Source of the DNA: Favolaschia claudopus
Taxonomy: Eukaryota > Basidiomycota > Agaricomycetes > Agaricales > Mycenaceae
Reading direction: 5' to 3'
Assembly: GCA_037176885.1 (NCBI GenBank)
Contig: JAWWNJ010000044.1
Coordinates: 1,550,001-1,614,000, forward strand
Length of the DNA: 64,000 nt
Below are positions 23,098-35,126 of the stretch, in pieces. The position numbers and the translations under genes are program-made. How positions within the stretch are numbered: the stretch's first letter is position 1; each line of letters starts with the position of its first letter. Below the pieces are notes generated by a model. That model did no database searches. It was not told the DNA's origin and saw nothing but the letters and a program-made list of their open reading frames with translations.

Positions 23098-25350
23098 ATG
23101 CCCTCCGAGTACGAACTCGAACGTGAACGCAATATTGCGCGTAACAAAGCGTATGATCCAAGTTCTCCCTCTTTCTTGTCCCACTCTCGCCTAATTTGCC
23201 AACTCGAAGTTTACTGGAACAACTCCAGCTTCGGCAAGCTGTCGAGAGTCTTGTGCCCGTCAAGGCTAAAGCATCCACCGCCACCAAATCTCAGGCGAAG
23301 CCCGTGCAGTCTTCCCGGCAAAAGCGACCCAGGGAAGAGGCTACGCAGCCCAGGCGACAATCCGCTCGTCTCCGCGAAGTGGTGGATCCTAATGAAAGTC
23401 CTTCCAAGCGGAAGCGTCGCGAGGTCTGTTCTGCCATTCCAACTATATTTCTTGCTCAATGAGAACAGGCCGAATTGGAAGAAAAACGCGCCATCGAGGC
23501 AGAGGAGCGAATGGCGGCTGAGGAGGAGTCACGATTGGCTAAAAGAGCGCGCCATAACGACCTCGATCTCGTCACCATTGCGGAGGATGAGGAGCAAGCG
23601 GATATACTTGCATTATCTGCGGCTATTCAGAGTGTCTCCCAGATTCCAAATTTGAGAGACGAAGATGCGTACCAGTCTGAGGATGAGGAGGATGACAATT
23701 TAGTCTCGGAACTTCGCGAAAAGCTTCAAGATCTGAAAGTCGTGTCGCGCGCCAAAGTAACACAAGACCGAATTTATTCGGCAGCATATCACCCGGAGAA
23801 AACAAAAGGTGCGCGATGTTCAGCCTAGAGAATTATTCTGTTAACGCTTCCACAAGATCTCATCTTCTTCGGAGGTAAACTCTCAGTCCATGTACACCTA
23901 AAACAGTCATTGAACGCCGATAGATAAACATGGGCAACTGGGCATCTGGGACGCTCAAGCCAGTGCTGAGGAGGTAGCTGACGAAGACGGCGATGTCGCT
24001 CCAGCCGCTGACCAAGAGGGAGGCAAATACTGGCGGTTGCAGCTTCACTGGCCTGCCACTTCCAAATCGTTGGTGTCATGTACTTCGATCACAATTCTTC
24101 CAAGCTAATTTTGTCTCAAGCTCTATCTCATGTGTCAAAATCGATCCTATGGACGCTCACAGTGCAAGTATATGGTCCCGAAGTGTATACTTCTTTACTA
24201 ATCGTCGTGAAAACAGGTTTACACCAGTTCTTACGACTGCACGATTCGTAGTCTCTCTTTCACGTCGGGGGTCTCAAGAGAAATCTTTTCGCTCGAAGAT
24301 ACCCTAATATGCAGTATGGATCTCGCCCCCACTGGACAAGAGATGTGGATTTCAGACGCCGCGGGAGGCGTATGGCATCGTGATCTACGTCAAGACAAAT
24401 CTACGGCCGTTCGTTACGGCCTCTCTGACCAGAAGATTGGATGTATAAGTGCCAACATCGTGCGACCCAACCTACTGCTGACCGCTAGCAATAGTCGATC
24501 TCTCAAGTGAGTGGTCTTCTTTTTCTTGGGCGAACCGAAATCTGAACAGCGCAGGATATGGGATACACGAAAGCTGCAAACCCTTTCCGTCGATCTTTCC
24601 GATGCGCTTCCAACGCCACCCCCATCCTCCCCCGGTGGTCCTTTCTTGACCCCAGTTTCCACGATCAACACCGAAATCGATTTCGAGTCCGTAACGGAGT
24701 TTGTTGAGTCGAAGCGAGGGAAAGGTTGCTTGCGAGGCGAATGGCACCACGACAAGTCGGTCAGTTCTGCATACTGGGACTCAAGTGGTCGAAGGATTGT
24801 TAGCACGAGCTATGATGATCATTTGAGACGTGAGTTGACCTCGCTGACCTTACATTGAGCCTTCATCTCATTCATACACAGTGTGGGATATTGCCCCAGC
24901 GGCCCTCGAAAAGTCGGCGCCATTCCCTTCGTCTCGTCCTTTCAATCGCATTCAGCATAATTGCCAAACTGTGAGTTTCATTGCGATGTATCTTGCCCCT
25001 TGTCGCCTCGTCCTCAATGCCTGCGACTAGGGAAAATGGTTGACCATTCTGCGGGCGCAATGGTCTCCTAATCGCGACGTATATCCTCACTTCACGATCG
25101 GAAATATGAATCATTCGTTGGATATCTTCTCCAGCAAGGTGCGACAACCACACACTTCGAATATATCCTCACCTTTATCTGACGGGGGCTTCAACAGGGC
25201 GAATTGATCACTAGGTTGGCAGATCATACCAAAATTTCTGCCGTTCAAGCAGTTACTTGTTCACACCCGAGCATCGTTGAACGCGCAGTCAGCGGAAACG
25301 GCAGTGGTCGATGTGTTTTGTGGGCGCCTTCAGACGATGGATCTTTCTGA
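23098..25350 (+). CDS. CMR1: WD40 DNA-damage-binding protein Cmr1 (WDR76 family)
   Basis: In yeast this is a nuclear WD40 protein linked to replication stress and protein quality control. The start ATG at 23098-23100 gives MPSEYELERERNIARNK and, after an intron, ALLEQLQLRQAVESL, typical of the family. A basic/acidic coiled region follows (RKRREAELEEKRAIEAEERMAAEEE). The propeller includes DLIFFGDKHGQLGIWDA, VYTSSYDCTIRSL, MWISDAAGGVWHRDLR, KIWDTRK, RIVSTSYDDHLRLWDI and FTIGNMNHSLDIFSSKG. About ten introns are needed. That at 24164-24216 is GC-AG (AGT|GCAAGT), the only reading that gives DAHS-VYTSSYDC. The stop is TGA 25348-25350. Confidence 0.85.
24164..24216 (+). other. GC-AG intron in CMR1
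   Basis: CAC AGT|GCAAGTATAT...AAACAG|GTT TAC ACC joins D-A-H-S to V-Y-T-S-S-Y-D-C. The two nearby GT donors (24162 and 24168) give the wrong phase. Confidence 0.7.
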
Positions 25351-25420
25351 GGGTATATTGATGATACAATTTAAGTGTCTATAATTTAGTACATGTGTGT
25401 ATACTACAAACTGGAACCGT

Positions 25421-26573
25421 CTAAGGTTGCATCTCATCCAACATAGCCCAATCATCGTCTTCTTGCGTATTCGACTGTGAGACTGTGTCTTTGACCAGAT
25501 TATCTGACTGCAAGACTGTGTCTTTGACTTTGTCCCAAAACTCCGAGTCATCATCTACCATCGCTGGAGCCTGCGTCGATGTTGATGGCTGACTGACAGA
25601 GCCTTCAACTCGTGGAATATCTGCATCTCCCTGGTCGGAAGGAGGGTCATGCCGTTTCGCCATAGATACTTGGCGCGCATTGCGTCTCGCCATCACATCC
25701 ATAGCAGCCTGGTCATCCTCGTTGATCTCAGGTTCCTCGGGAGACGAGGGACGAGCATCTCCATCCACGTCGGAGGACGGAGGCAGACTCGGAGGGGCTT
25801 CATGCGAAGAGGACGCGGCGTCGTCTCCATGATCAGAGTTCGGTGGTGCATCAGCCTTGTCCTTTTCCTCGTCGCCCTCAGGACTGATTCCGTGTGCTTC
25901 GTCCCTCCATTGGCTGAGTTGGTTCTGAATGAAACAGAGATTAGTCGAGAGAGACCCAAGGACGGAGGAAGCTGCGTACATGCATGCGCCGCGAGTGGCA
26001 TAGTTTTTCTACGCGGTCGACTGTATCCTTGAACGGTGTCTTTGGATACAGTCTATGAGTCCAGAACTGATAGACTTGCAACAGTCTATTGAGGTCGCCC
26101 GCCTGGCTGCAATTGAAGCTACGGCGCAAATCGGATTTCCAATTTATCCTCACCTCATGTCCTTTGCCCTTGATTTTGATTTTCTTGGTATCTTGAATGA
26201 GCTGAGGAAAGCATTCTATCAGCCTTCCTTCGTCCAGCCGCATAGCTTTCTTCTTCTTCGGTTTCGCGCCGTCCTTTCCGTCCTTTGCTTCGTCCTCATC
26301 GTTCAGGTGGTGGGCGGGAGAACTGCTGAGGATTTGGTGGGGTGTGAGAGCGGGGGGACGCGAATTATCTCCTGGGTCGTCTGTAATGGAGTCTACCGCG
26401 CTGAAGATGGCGTTCATGTCTGGAGCGGGGTCTGCGGGTCGGCGAGCAGGGGCGTCGGGCATCGCGTCATCCTCGTCGTCGGACGCGTGGATGAATAATG
26501 GCTCGTCGTTGGCGGGTCGGGTGGAGGCCTCTTCGACGGGCATATCCCATATTTCTCCGATTTCCGAGTTCAT
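25421..26573 (-). CDS. CSM3: Replication fork protection component Csm3/Swi3 (TIPIN family)
   Basis: This is the partner of Tof1/Swi1 in the complex that stabilises stalled replication forks. The start ATG at 26571-26573 is followed by an acidic N-terminus. The Swi3 domain reads IECFPQLIQDTKKIKIKGKGHE and, after an intron, DLNRLLQVYQFWTHRLYPKTPFKDTVDRVEKLCHSRRMH. A second intron leads to NQLSQWRDEAHG. The C-terminal half is Asp/Glu/Ser/Pro-rich and disordered, ending in a direct repeat (KDTVLQSDNLVKDTVSQSN) before DDWAMLDEMQP. The stop is TAG at about 25421-25423. Only 105 bp separate its start from that of the VPS3-like gene. Confidence 0.85.
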
Positions 26574-26678
26574 GGCGTCAAAGTACGCGTCAAGAGCAAT
26601 TTACGCGTTATTTGTTTGGTTCCCTCACGCGACTGTCTCACGCTCCCCACTCGCGCCGCCGAGTGCATCGTCGGCACC

Positions 26679-29323
26679 ATGCTTCGCCATCTGGCCTCTA
26701 CCTTTCCCAAGTCTGGCATTCTTCTTCTCGGAAACTCTGTCAAATCTCTTGTCCCTTCAACCCTCATCTCCCAGGCAGAATCTCTACTCGACAGCCATAG
26801 GATCGAGGAAGCAGTCGACTTGGCAGATCAGCAGCGAAAGAAGCTGCAAGGCAATGTCATCGTCGACGAGGACGAGGTAACACGACTTTCAAGGTCTTGT
26901 ATTTAACGCAAACCATATCAAAATCTCAGGCAGAAGAACTGCGCTACGTGTATCAGCGCATAGGATTTCAATGCTTCACGGAAACACTGTTTGAGGACGC
27001 CGGCAAGAACTTCTACAACGGGGAACTCGACCCCACCGTTCTTATAAGCTATTATCCTGAACTTCGTGGCTCGTTGTTCGATCCGAACGATACCACGCAT
27101 GTATATGCTGGCGTAGCAGAGCGTATGCCCCGAGAAGCTTCGGTCGACGAAATAAGTGAGTGCGCGCCCGGATGCTTTCAACTTCTCTCCCCAAGCGCGC
27201 GACCACTTCTCACATAGTGTTCAACACTAATCAGTTGTGGCCAACCTAGTCAGGAATTATTCTCCCTACCTGAAGCCCGATACCGGAACAGCTCCGCCTA
27301 CTGCGGAGTTGCGAAAAATCTTGGGCATGGCGGCTGTGGAGATGCTTGAGCTGTTCCTCAAAAAATGCAGAACACGGCGGAAGGTTGAAGGCAAGCGGAA
27401 AGCGGATACGTCTTATCCGGTATGTCGTTCCGCGTCCTTGCGTTGTTCCATCTTCTTATGGCTTATAGGTCGTCGATACGGTGCTTGCGAAAATATATGC
27501 ACAGTCGGAAAAGACACGAGATCTATATGCTCTTCTCCAGGAACCGCACGAAATCGTTCTATCAGAAATAGAGCCTGTTTTGAAACAAACCGGACAGTAC
27601 AACGCGCTCTGCATGCTCTACAAGCAGATGGGAGATGACGAGAAACTGTTGGGAATCTGGGCCAAGTGCGTTTTCTATTTCTTTACGAACCGCGGCTTCC
27701 CAACATGCGCACAGACTGGTCGACGGAGAATCGACGGACGACGATATCAAAAATCCCATTGGCGACATTTTCAATCTCCTCAGTACCTCCAAAAACCGGG
27801 CACTCGTACAGACTTGGGCGCTATGGCTCACGCGTCGGGATCCAGATCGCGGAATCAGGGTAGGAGGCAAAACTTCATAACGAATATTCTTTTTGTTAAC
27901 CCGTTCCCAGCTTCTCATGCCCCGAGAGACAGGGAAGCGACCACATCGACCTGACGATGATTTGGCGTTACTGGAGCAAATACGAGAAGCGAACCCCGCT
28001 GCTGGCGCACAATTTCTTGAATATCTCGTGCTCCAAAAGCGTAGTTCTGTTGGTCGTCCTATCCTCTCTTCCATGCCAATCGCCGATTGTTTTCTGTAGT
28101 CCAAGGACTTGCACACGCAACTGGCCATCGCCTGCGTCGACCAGTTACTTGAAGCACTGAAAGATGACGCTGTGTCAAAGCTCTGGCGAGCTAAAGGTAA
28201 CAATCAACGTTGTGTCTCGAGCAATGATTTGAACACCACCAGGACTCTCATATACATCCAGTCGCAGCGAATCAACGACTCGCACCTTTTTCCTTTACTT
28301 CGCCAAATCCACGCCTGACTCTCCGACGAAACTGACACGATTGAAAACGGTCTTATTCTTACAAGGCTCTTCCCTCTATGACGCAGAACTCATTCGAGAA
28401 CGACTATCTCCATCGAAACGAGTTTTGAGCCTCGAGTCGGCGATTGTAGACGGCAAGGTGAATTGCCTATCCTCTCATGGAACCAAACTCTCAACTCTCG
28501 ACAGCTTGGAAATCACCGTGCGGCGTTGTCAATACTCGTAAACGACCTTCACGACAGCTTGTCCGCCGAAGCATACTGTACCTTGGGCGGTGACGTGGTT
28601 CCCGGCAAGGTCATCCAAGACATCTGTGCGGACCCATCCCTAGGGCTCACAACATGGGCATCTGGCCTCAGTCAAAAGCATCGGCAAAAAACTGTAGATG
28701 AAAATGAAGGCGCCCTTGCGAAGCGGAAGGAGCTATTGAAGATCTTGCTAGAAGTATACATGAGTGACGAGTGCGTACATATAAACGCTCAGTTGCGTTC
28801 GAATCGTCATTTCATCTCCCTCCAGGGCAAGCTCAGAGCGCGCAGCGCATCTCGTAAACTCCCAAGCCATGAACCTGGACGTGGTTGATGTACGCCGCCG
28901 GATCATGCAATCCTACCTGAATCATTTGACACCGAACAGGTCATACCGACGCTACCCGCAAAATGGCCATTGAAGATCATGTCCTCCTTCCTCGCTCGTT
29001 CGTTTAGACGGACTGTCCACGAGCGACAAGAAGGCCGAATAGTCAAAGCCATTGCTGCTGGTCAGAATCTCGATGTATGTGTATCATTCCTTGCGACGTC
29101 GTTTGTGGGGTAGTTCTCAATCTGGTTGCAGGTGAAAGACCGCACATGGCTTATTCTCAGGGAAGAAGGCATGGTGGTCGAGGAGGCTCTCGATGACGGA
29201 GGCGACGGGGATGACTACAACGAGAAGAACGGCGTGGTCGAAAAATCGCCCCTAAGACTCGAAGAAAAGAGCCCAGTGCCATGGAACACAGAGCCGGATG
29301 TCGCTTCGGTGCATGTCACTTGA
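26679..29323 (+). CDS. VPS3: Vps3/TGFBRAP1-like CORVET subunit lacking the N-terminal CNH domain
   Basis: This endosomal tethering subunit binds Rab5-type GTPases. The coding frame opens just before STLISQAESLLDSHRIEEAVDLADQQRKKL, the start of the clathrin-repeat-like helical region. It runs through RYVYQRIGFQCFTETLFEDAG, YSPYLKP, KTRDLYALLQEPHEIVLSEIEPVL, WALWLTRRDPDRGIRLLMPRE, HRAALSILVNDLHD and the C-terminal block MSSFLARSFRRTVHERQEGRIVKAIAAGQNLD. About eleven introns have clean GT/AG ends. Full-length relatives carry a CNH (citron) domain of several hundred residues before this point, and there is no room for it: the divergent CSM3 start is 105 bp away. The start at ATG 26679 is the first in frame. 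The stop is TGA 29321-29323. Confidence 0.75.
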
Positions 29324-29613
29324 CAATTTTAAACCGCGATACCCATCAACGCTCTACTTATGTTACAGCCTATGTTGGAGGATTTGAGCGCCAGCCAAGC
29401 TTAATAGCCGTATAATTGTATAACATGGAATGTATCTTATGGAGTGTCTGAGAAACGACTGAGGGCGTCTAGGGAGTGCGCACACATCCGCATTCGAATG
29501 GGAACATAGCATTTATGGGCCGTGCATCAGCAGAAAACTGGAGAATTCTGTGAATGCTTCCAATAAAAATTAACGCGGAAATAACTACGTATATAAGTAT
29601 ACAAGCGGGGATT

Positions 29614-32600
29614 CTAAGCAGCCCCGCCCTCCTGCTGGAAAACATCTACATAGCGGCTGCGTACGCGTTTCGACGCCTGAGATCTCGGCCGACTCGGAGG
29701 CGGCGGAGGAGTCAGAGTGGACTGACGCAGAGGTGATCCTGGCTCTGAACCAGTTTCCGGCGTCGGTGCCAAATTGGATCGTACGCGCATAGAAGATTTG
29801 CCGGGAGGAGGACCAGCCACTTCCGCGACGGATGCTGATCGAGGTGGAGGGGGCGTCGAAGTCCCCACTCGGGGGCCGCTCATTCCTGGAGAAGCTGTCT
29901 GTGACCTTGAAGGGGGAGGAGGCGGGGTCGCAACAGGCGTCGGCTCTTCCGCGCCGCCCTAGGTAGACAATATCAACAGTGAGAAGTGCGTATCAACGAC
30001 CAGAGACATACCCTTTTATTGACCCAGCGCTTCAAGTCCTTGTCATAATAGAAGGATGTCTCTTCGCCAAGGTTGGCCTTCACTGGTCCAGGCGTAGTAG
30101 CCTCTGAACGCTTCCACCACCGCCCAAGCCAGGAACCGCTTGAGGACGCAGCAAGAGCGGGCTTTGCGTCTGAGCGGATATTGAGACATTTGTCTTTTGT
30201 GAGTGGTTTCGGGGAAACATACCAGGTCGTTCCGGAGGAGGAGCTGTAGCGGCAGGCGTCGCGCTAGATACTGTGCCTTCTTTTTCTGTTTGGGATTTGG
30301 GCTTGGAGTTGCCGAAACCAAGGTCGTCTTCTTCATCAGCGTCGTCGACAGATTTTGGTCGGTCGGCTTGGGACTTGGCAGCCGCCGGTTTCACGGTATA
30401 CGTGGCGTTGTCCATAAGCGAAATGAAGCCCTCTGAACTTGAAGTCACTTCAGAGTCAACTTGCACGAAGGTCGCTGCCATTGGGGTTTGGTTCGCAGAA
30501 TCATTGGCGTATGAGCTGGAACCCCACCACGACACTTCCTGACCGTCCTGGCCCATTTCTTCTTCGTTGCTGGTTACCGTCTCGGAGTTGGGTCTCGGCG
30601 TGGCCATGCTGGGGCTATAAGGATTTGGAGAGTAATTGTTGTATGCCTGAACAAAGGACGGCGCTTGCGCAAACGTTGTTGTCGATGCGTTGGCAGACGC
30701 AACACGAGGATGGGAAGGAGGGGACGGCCGCCTTCGCACATGGTCCATTGCCGATGATGCACGATCAATCGAAGGCTGTGATCTAAGCCCTGATTGTTGT
30801 CCCATCGCTGATCCAGTTCGCATTGGTTGTGAATTGAGATTGTATAATGAGGGCTGAGGTGACGGACTGGCTGAGGTTGTCGTTGAAGAAATCGTACTGT
30901 ACTGCGAAAATGGACCCGCCGCAGTATCATTGACTTTATGGTGGTCGACAGTTGGCGTTCCTGGATCCGCGTCTCCGGTGACCAATTTCGTGAATCGGCC
31001 TTCAAGAAAACGACCAATGGTGTCCAGACTGGGTGTACCCTTCCAAAAGCCAGATTTATCGCTGTGATCCAATCCAACGATACGATCAGAGAGAGATTTC
31101 AACTGATCCAACAAACAGCCTGTGAAATAGGGCGAGCCTCTACTTCCAAATGCCGTCGTAATGGCTTCGCAATATCTATCAAACCGTCAAGAACTGAGGA
31201 GTATGTGGGTTGGAAACTTTTTACCGGCTAGCCAGCTGCAGCTCGCCCAGCTCGGCGAGTGATATGGCTCTAATGAATCGATATGCTTGGAGATGGGGTA
31301 GTCCATAGAAAGGGTCTTGCCCTTTGTTCGGAGGAGCGAGTGACAGCGCAAATTCAAGGATCTCGGTGAAAATTACGGGGTCTGAATCCTTGTAAAAACA
31401 TGGCCAAACTTGCGGGCTCCGAGAACCGAGTAACACAATGCGAGCAGAAGGATTGCCAATCCCACCAATGGATGAAGTCTGAGAAGACAAAAGGTAGCTG
31501 GTGATGGTGTTACTGAGGATAAATGTTGTAATTCAGACCACTGACCAGGCATGCGCCGCTTCAACCCATTGATGGGACAGCAGTTGATCCCCCAAGGCTG
31601 TGAGGGCGGCTGATATGTCGGGAGTCATTGGACTTGAGAGCATCATTGCTGCCGTCTCGGCCCATTCAGCCAAAGATTGGACAGGAATGTTATTAGCTAG
31701 CGCTGGAGCTGCAAAGTTCGGTGTCATGGGTGTCAGGTGGGTGGTGGGCGGCTGGAGTTGTAGTCGGCCAGCCGCACGCGAGAGCAGATTCTGTGGGACC
31801 AACTCTTGCACTAAAGGGAGGTTTGTGCTTGACAGAATAGGGCAAGTTAATTGGACTGACCAGAAGCAGAACCTTGACCAGAATATAGACTATATGCGAC
31901 GCGAAGACCTTCTCGTCCGTTTGTCAACGGCTGGGAGGAGTCTGCACCTAAGACTGATGTTTTGGCCCCAAGCTCGGTTCGTAAAAACTCGTTCACAGCT
32001 TCTTTCCAAGCCTCCCGATCGAGACTACTCGCGATTAGCATAGCGTGGGCCCAAAGCTTCTCGTCCAGAGCGTAATGATAGGCCTTTCGTCGTTCACCTC
32101 GTACAAGAAAGTCCCGAATCTTATCCAGAGAGGAAGGGCGCAGAGTGGAGGTCGCAATAGGGGCCTCACTTGGTTCAGAGGCGGCTAAGGTGGAATATGG
32201 AATTCCGGAAGACTCGGCCAAAGAAGCGACAGCGGAAAACCCTGGAGCCTGAAATCCGTCTGAGGCGCTGCTTGTGGCGTCGAGTTTCGTGACTAACGCT
32301 GCGCGAACTGCCGAGTCGATTTGAGGTCTACTCAACGTTAAAGATTTTTCACTCTGACTTCAAAGTAGCCAACTCACGTTCCAGAGAGTTTGCCGTCATT
32401 TTCCACCAAAACCTTCAACAATTTAACCAACACAAGTTTGCCTTCGGCCGAACGTCCTTCGGTGCTTTCGGAGTGCAAATAATTTATGCCCTGCGAGATT
32501 TCCTCAGCTCTGTCAGTGAGATACTTGATCAGTCGCGCTTTCTTTGCTTTCGACTGAGCAGAAGCGGTGGTAGTCCGCACAAGTCCTGTTGTTGGTGTCC

Positions 32601-34715
32601 CCGGGTCGGAGAAAAGCGGTCCCGGAAACGATGGAGAGGAGACCTCTAGAGCGGAGTGAGGGATTAACTTGTTGAGTGGGCGTATAGTGATCCCTGTCGA
32701 ATTGCGCGAGGATAGAGCGACGTCGAAACCGGTATTCATAGATGCACCATGAAAGCAGGTCAGAAATTTGCCACCAAAGCCGAAGCTGAACACAGGAGCG
32801 CGCGAAGAGGTGCGACCCAGCGGATCATTTGCCCCCAAGAGCGACGGTGAAGGGGCATATGCAGTGGCTTGTACTGGCTTCATGACGATCTCCTGCGAGG
32901 CGGGCTGATCGTACGGAGAGATTTCCCCTGGAGCATTGTAATTGTACCGGGAGGTGTAGTTCCCATAGTCCGTCTCGCTGCGTTTCTGCGTCCCATGCCC
33001 ATGATGCGCGGGGCCATACTGCTGCTCCGGACTTGAGGAGCCAACAGAATAGACGGAGCCGCTGGATGCAGAACGGTTTCGAGCTAAGGATGGTGGTTTG
33101 GCCCCAGGTAAATATTGACTCTGCGAGCTTTGCAGGCCATTGGACAAGGGCGAAAGAGTTTGCCCAGCAACCTCAACTCCATATCCATTTGTCACCACAT
33201 AAGGCTTGAGAGGATCATACGAGCTCAATGTAGACTTCCGAAGGGGAGAAGGCGCCCTGCGGGTAGCTGCGTTGGGGACGTGAGGATCAAGGGTCAAAGA
33301 CGTTGGACCTTTTGTTCTGTCCAAGGAGTGACTGGAAGGGGATGCGGTGCGCGGGGGAGCGATAGTTGTGGGAACCGCCGACCCGTTTGTATATGGTGAG
33401 GCATTGACCGCTGTATTTGTTGGTGATACTGATTGGTCGGGGAGGGGTGGCGAAGGGAAAATCGAAGGGCCGGTAGAGGAACTACTAGTTTGCGACGAAA
33501 GCGAATTTGAATGTGAGCGCAGCCCAGAGCTCTTTGCGGGAGACATGGACCTTTCCAATTTGGCGGGGGAGGAGGAGCGCTCGAGTGCGGTCTGGGGGGG
33601 AGAATGTCCGTAGTTTGTATGCGGTACAGATTCAGGCGAAGGTTGGGATGCTAAGCCAATGGGAGGTGCGTAATTTGAGCTAAGTGGTCGGGGCGGCGGC
33701 GGTAGCCCTGCGCCGGTCGCGCTGGAGTGATTCTGAGGTGCGGGACGGTTGTTGGTTGCAGGAGCGGAAGGGAGAGGAGGAAGAGCATAGCCAGATGCTG
33801 TATACTGCGAGCTTGCAGGTACAGGCGGCGGGGGCGTTGGAGCCGGAGGCTGCGAATATGAACCATAGGCCGATATTGGCCGTGCGGGGCCGGATACGCC
33901 CCGCCGAGATGGGCGGGAAGCCGGTATTGGAGGGTCATATGCATTGGCAAGTTTTGGCCGGTTGAGTACCGGAGCTGGGGCAGGCGGTGGAGGAACGACA
34001 CCAACTTTATGAGGAGAGAACGAACTACCTCCTACTGAGCCATTGTACGGCGAGGGATGTGTAGACGTCGCTGACGGTGTGGACGGCGTGTAGGGGCTAT
34101 ATGAGGATTTGGAAGGGGTGGGAGGCGCCACAAGCGGTTGTGTATAAGCATTGGTCGTTGCAGTTGGCGCGTAAGGGTTGTGAACGGGTTGTGCGAGAGG
34201 GTTCGGCGGAGTAGAGCGGCTTATCGACGTCGCCGCAGGCGGGTTATACGAGACGGGAGGCACATATGGATTAGACCCAGCAGCCTGCGTGGTATTTTGC
34301 GGCTCCACCTCTGCGAGAAAATTAGCACGGGACAGAAGACCATATGAAGGGGGAAAATACCGTTAAAGACAGACGCGAGTTGCGGTGTTTGGGTCTGATA
34401 CTCAGCTCCAGTGTCCGTAGAATGGTTTGAAGCTGGGAGAGGGGGGATTCCTCCAGCGCCTCCCACATTTGACGGATAAGAGCTGGACTGTTGGGTTGAC
34501 TGCGAAAACTCCGTCCAGGAAGTATCCTGCCGTGAATGGGGGTCCTCCGTAGAGAACACGTCGAATGAAGGAGAGTTGTCGGAGAACTGGGAGTCAGAGG
34601 GGGTGTCGAAAACGCCTCGCGAAGAAGTTTCGGTGCCTAGCGAAGCAAAGAGATCAGAGGCAGACTCGTCAGTGCCAAAGAGAGAGGCGGCAGCCTCTGC
34701 TTCTGCTGAGGTCAT
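29614..34715 (-). CDS. SEC16: COPII coat assembly protein Sec16
   Basis: Sec16 is the scaffold of ER exit sites. The start ATG at 34713-34715 gives MTSAEAEAAASLFGTDESASDLFASLG. A long Pro/Ser/Tyr-rich disordered part follows (mostly one exon, about 32374-34308). The conserved central domain (FSFGFGGKFLTCFHG, ITIRPLNKLIP, GKLVLVKLLKVLVENDGKLSG) comes next, then the ACE1 domain: LDKIRDFLVRGERRKAYHYALDEKLWAHAMLIAS, VQELVPQNLLSRAAGRL, LGDQLLSHQWVEAAHACYL and LQAYRFIRAISLAELGE. The C-terminal Sec23-binding region ends with SWLGRWWKR, GPVKANLGEE and SFYYDKDLKRWVNKK, then a Pro-rich tail. Several introns were placed by family motifs. The stop TAG is at 29614-29616, and the length fits the family. 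Confidence 0.9.
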
Positions 34716-35126
34716 GAAAAGGTTGGGAAAGCTCAGACTCGATGGGTAGAGTCCAAGAAGAAGAGAAAAGAGACCAAGCAACACCGAATGGATGAAAGTC
34801 GGCAAAGTACTGAGTAGCACGTCAGCTCACGTCAGTGTGCTGACTAATCGTTTGAGTGTGCAAGGGTGGATATAGTATTAAGTATTGTAGCCAACATTAA
34901 AGTCTGTATTAAATGTACTCGAGCGACTCTACCAGGGACAAGAAAGTGCTGAAGCGGATCACAGCAAAGTAGATTCAAGGACGAAGAACTATTGCGATTA
35001 TGAACACAATGCGGGATGTGCGAGATGGTCGAAATTGCGATTATACGGCGTGCTCTATATGTTCGAGTGTGTAGGAGACAGATGGCAGGGTTATGGAAAC
35101 AAAATTAGTTCTTCTTGAAGTTCAGT
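34716..35126. other. Intergenic region: SEC16 upstream and PUF gene 3' flank
   Basis: Both neighbours are on the minus strand, so this 411-bp stretch should hold the 3' UTR of the Pumilio gene and the SEC16 promoter. No further gene is visible. Confidence 0.5.

Noticed and set aside
22968..23105. Possible split tRNA gene on the minus strand (D-arm-like TGTAGTGGTTAGG and B-box-like GTTCGATTC).
   Set aside because: D-stem and T-stem do not pair, acceptor arms do not match and the 5' end overlaps the CMR1 start; at most a degenerate tRNA fragment.
26055..26880. Plus-strand open frames opposite CSM3 that might have held the missing CNH domain of VPS3.
   Set aside because: They are antisense shadows without CNH-like blocks and lack splice signals leading into the VPS3-like exon.
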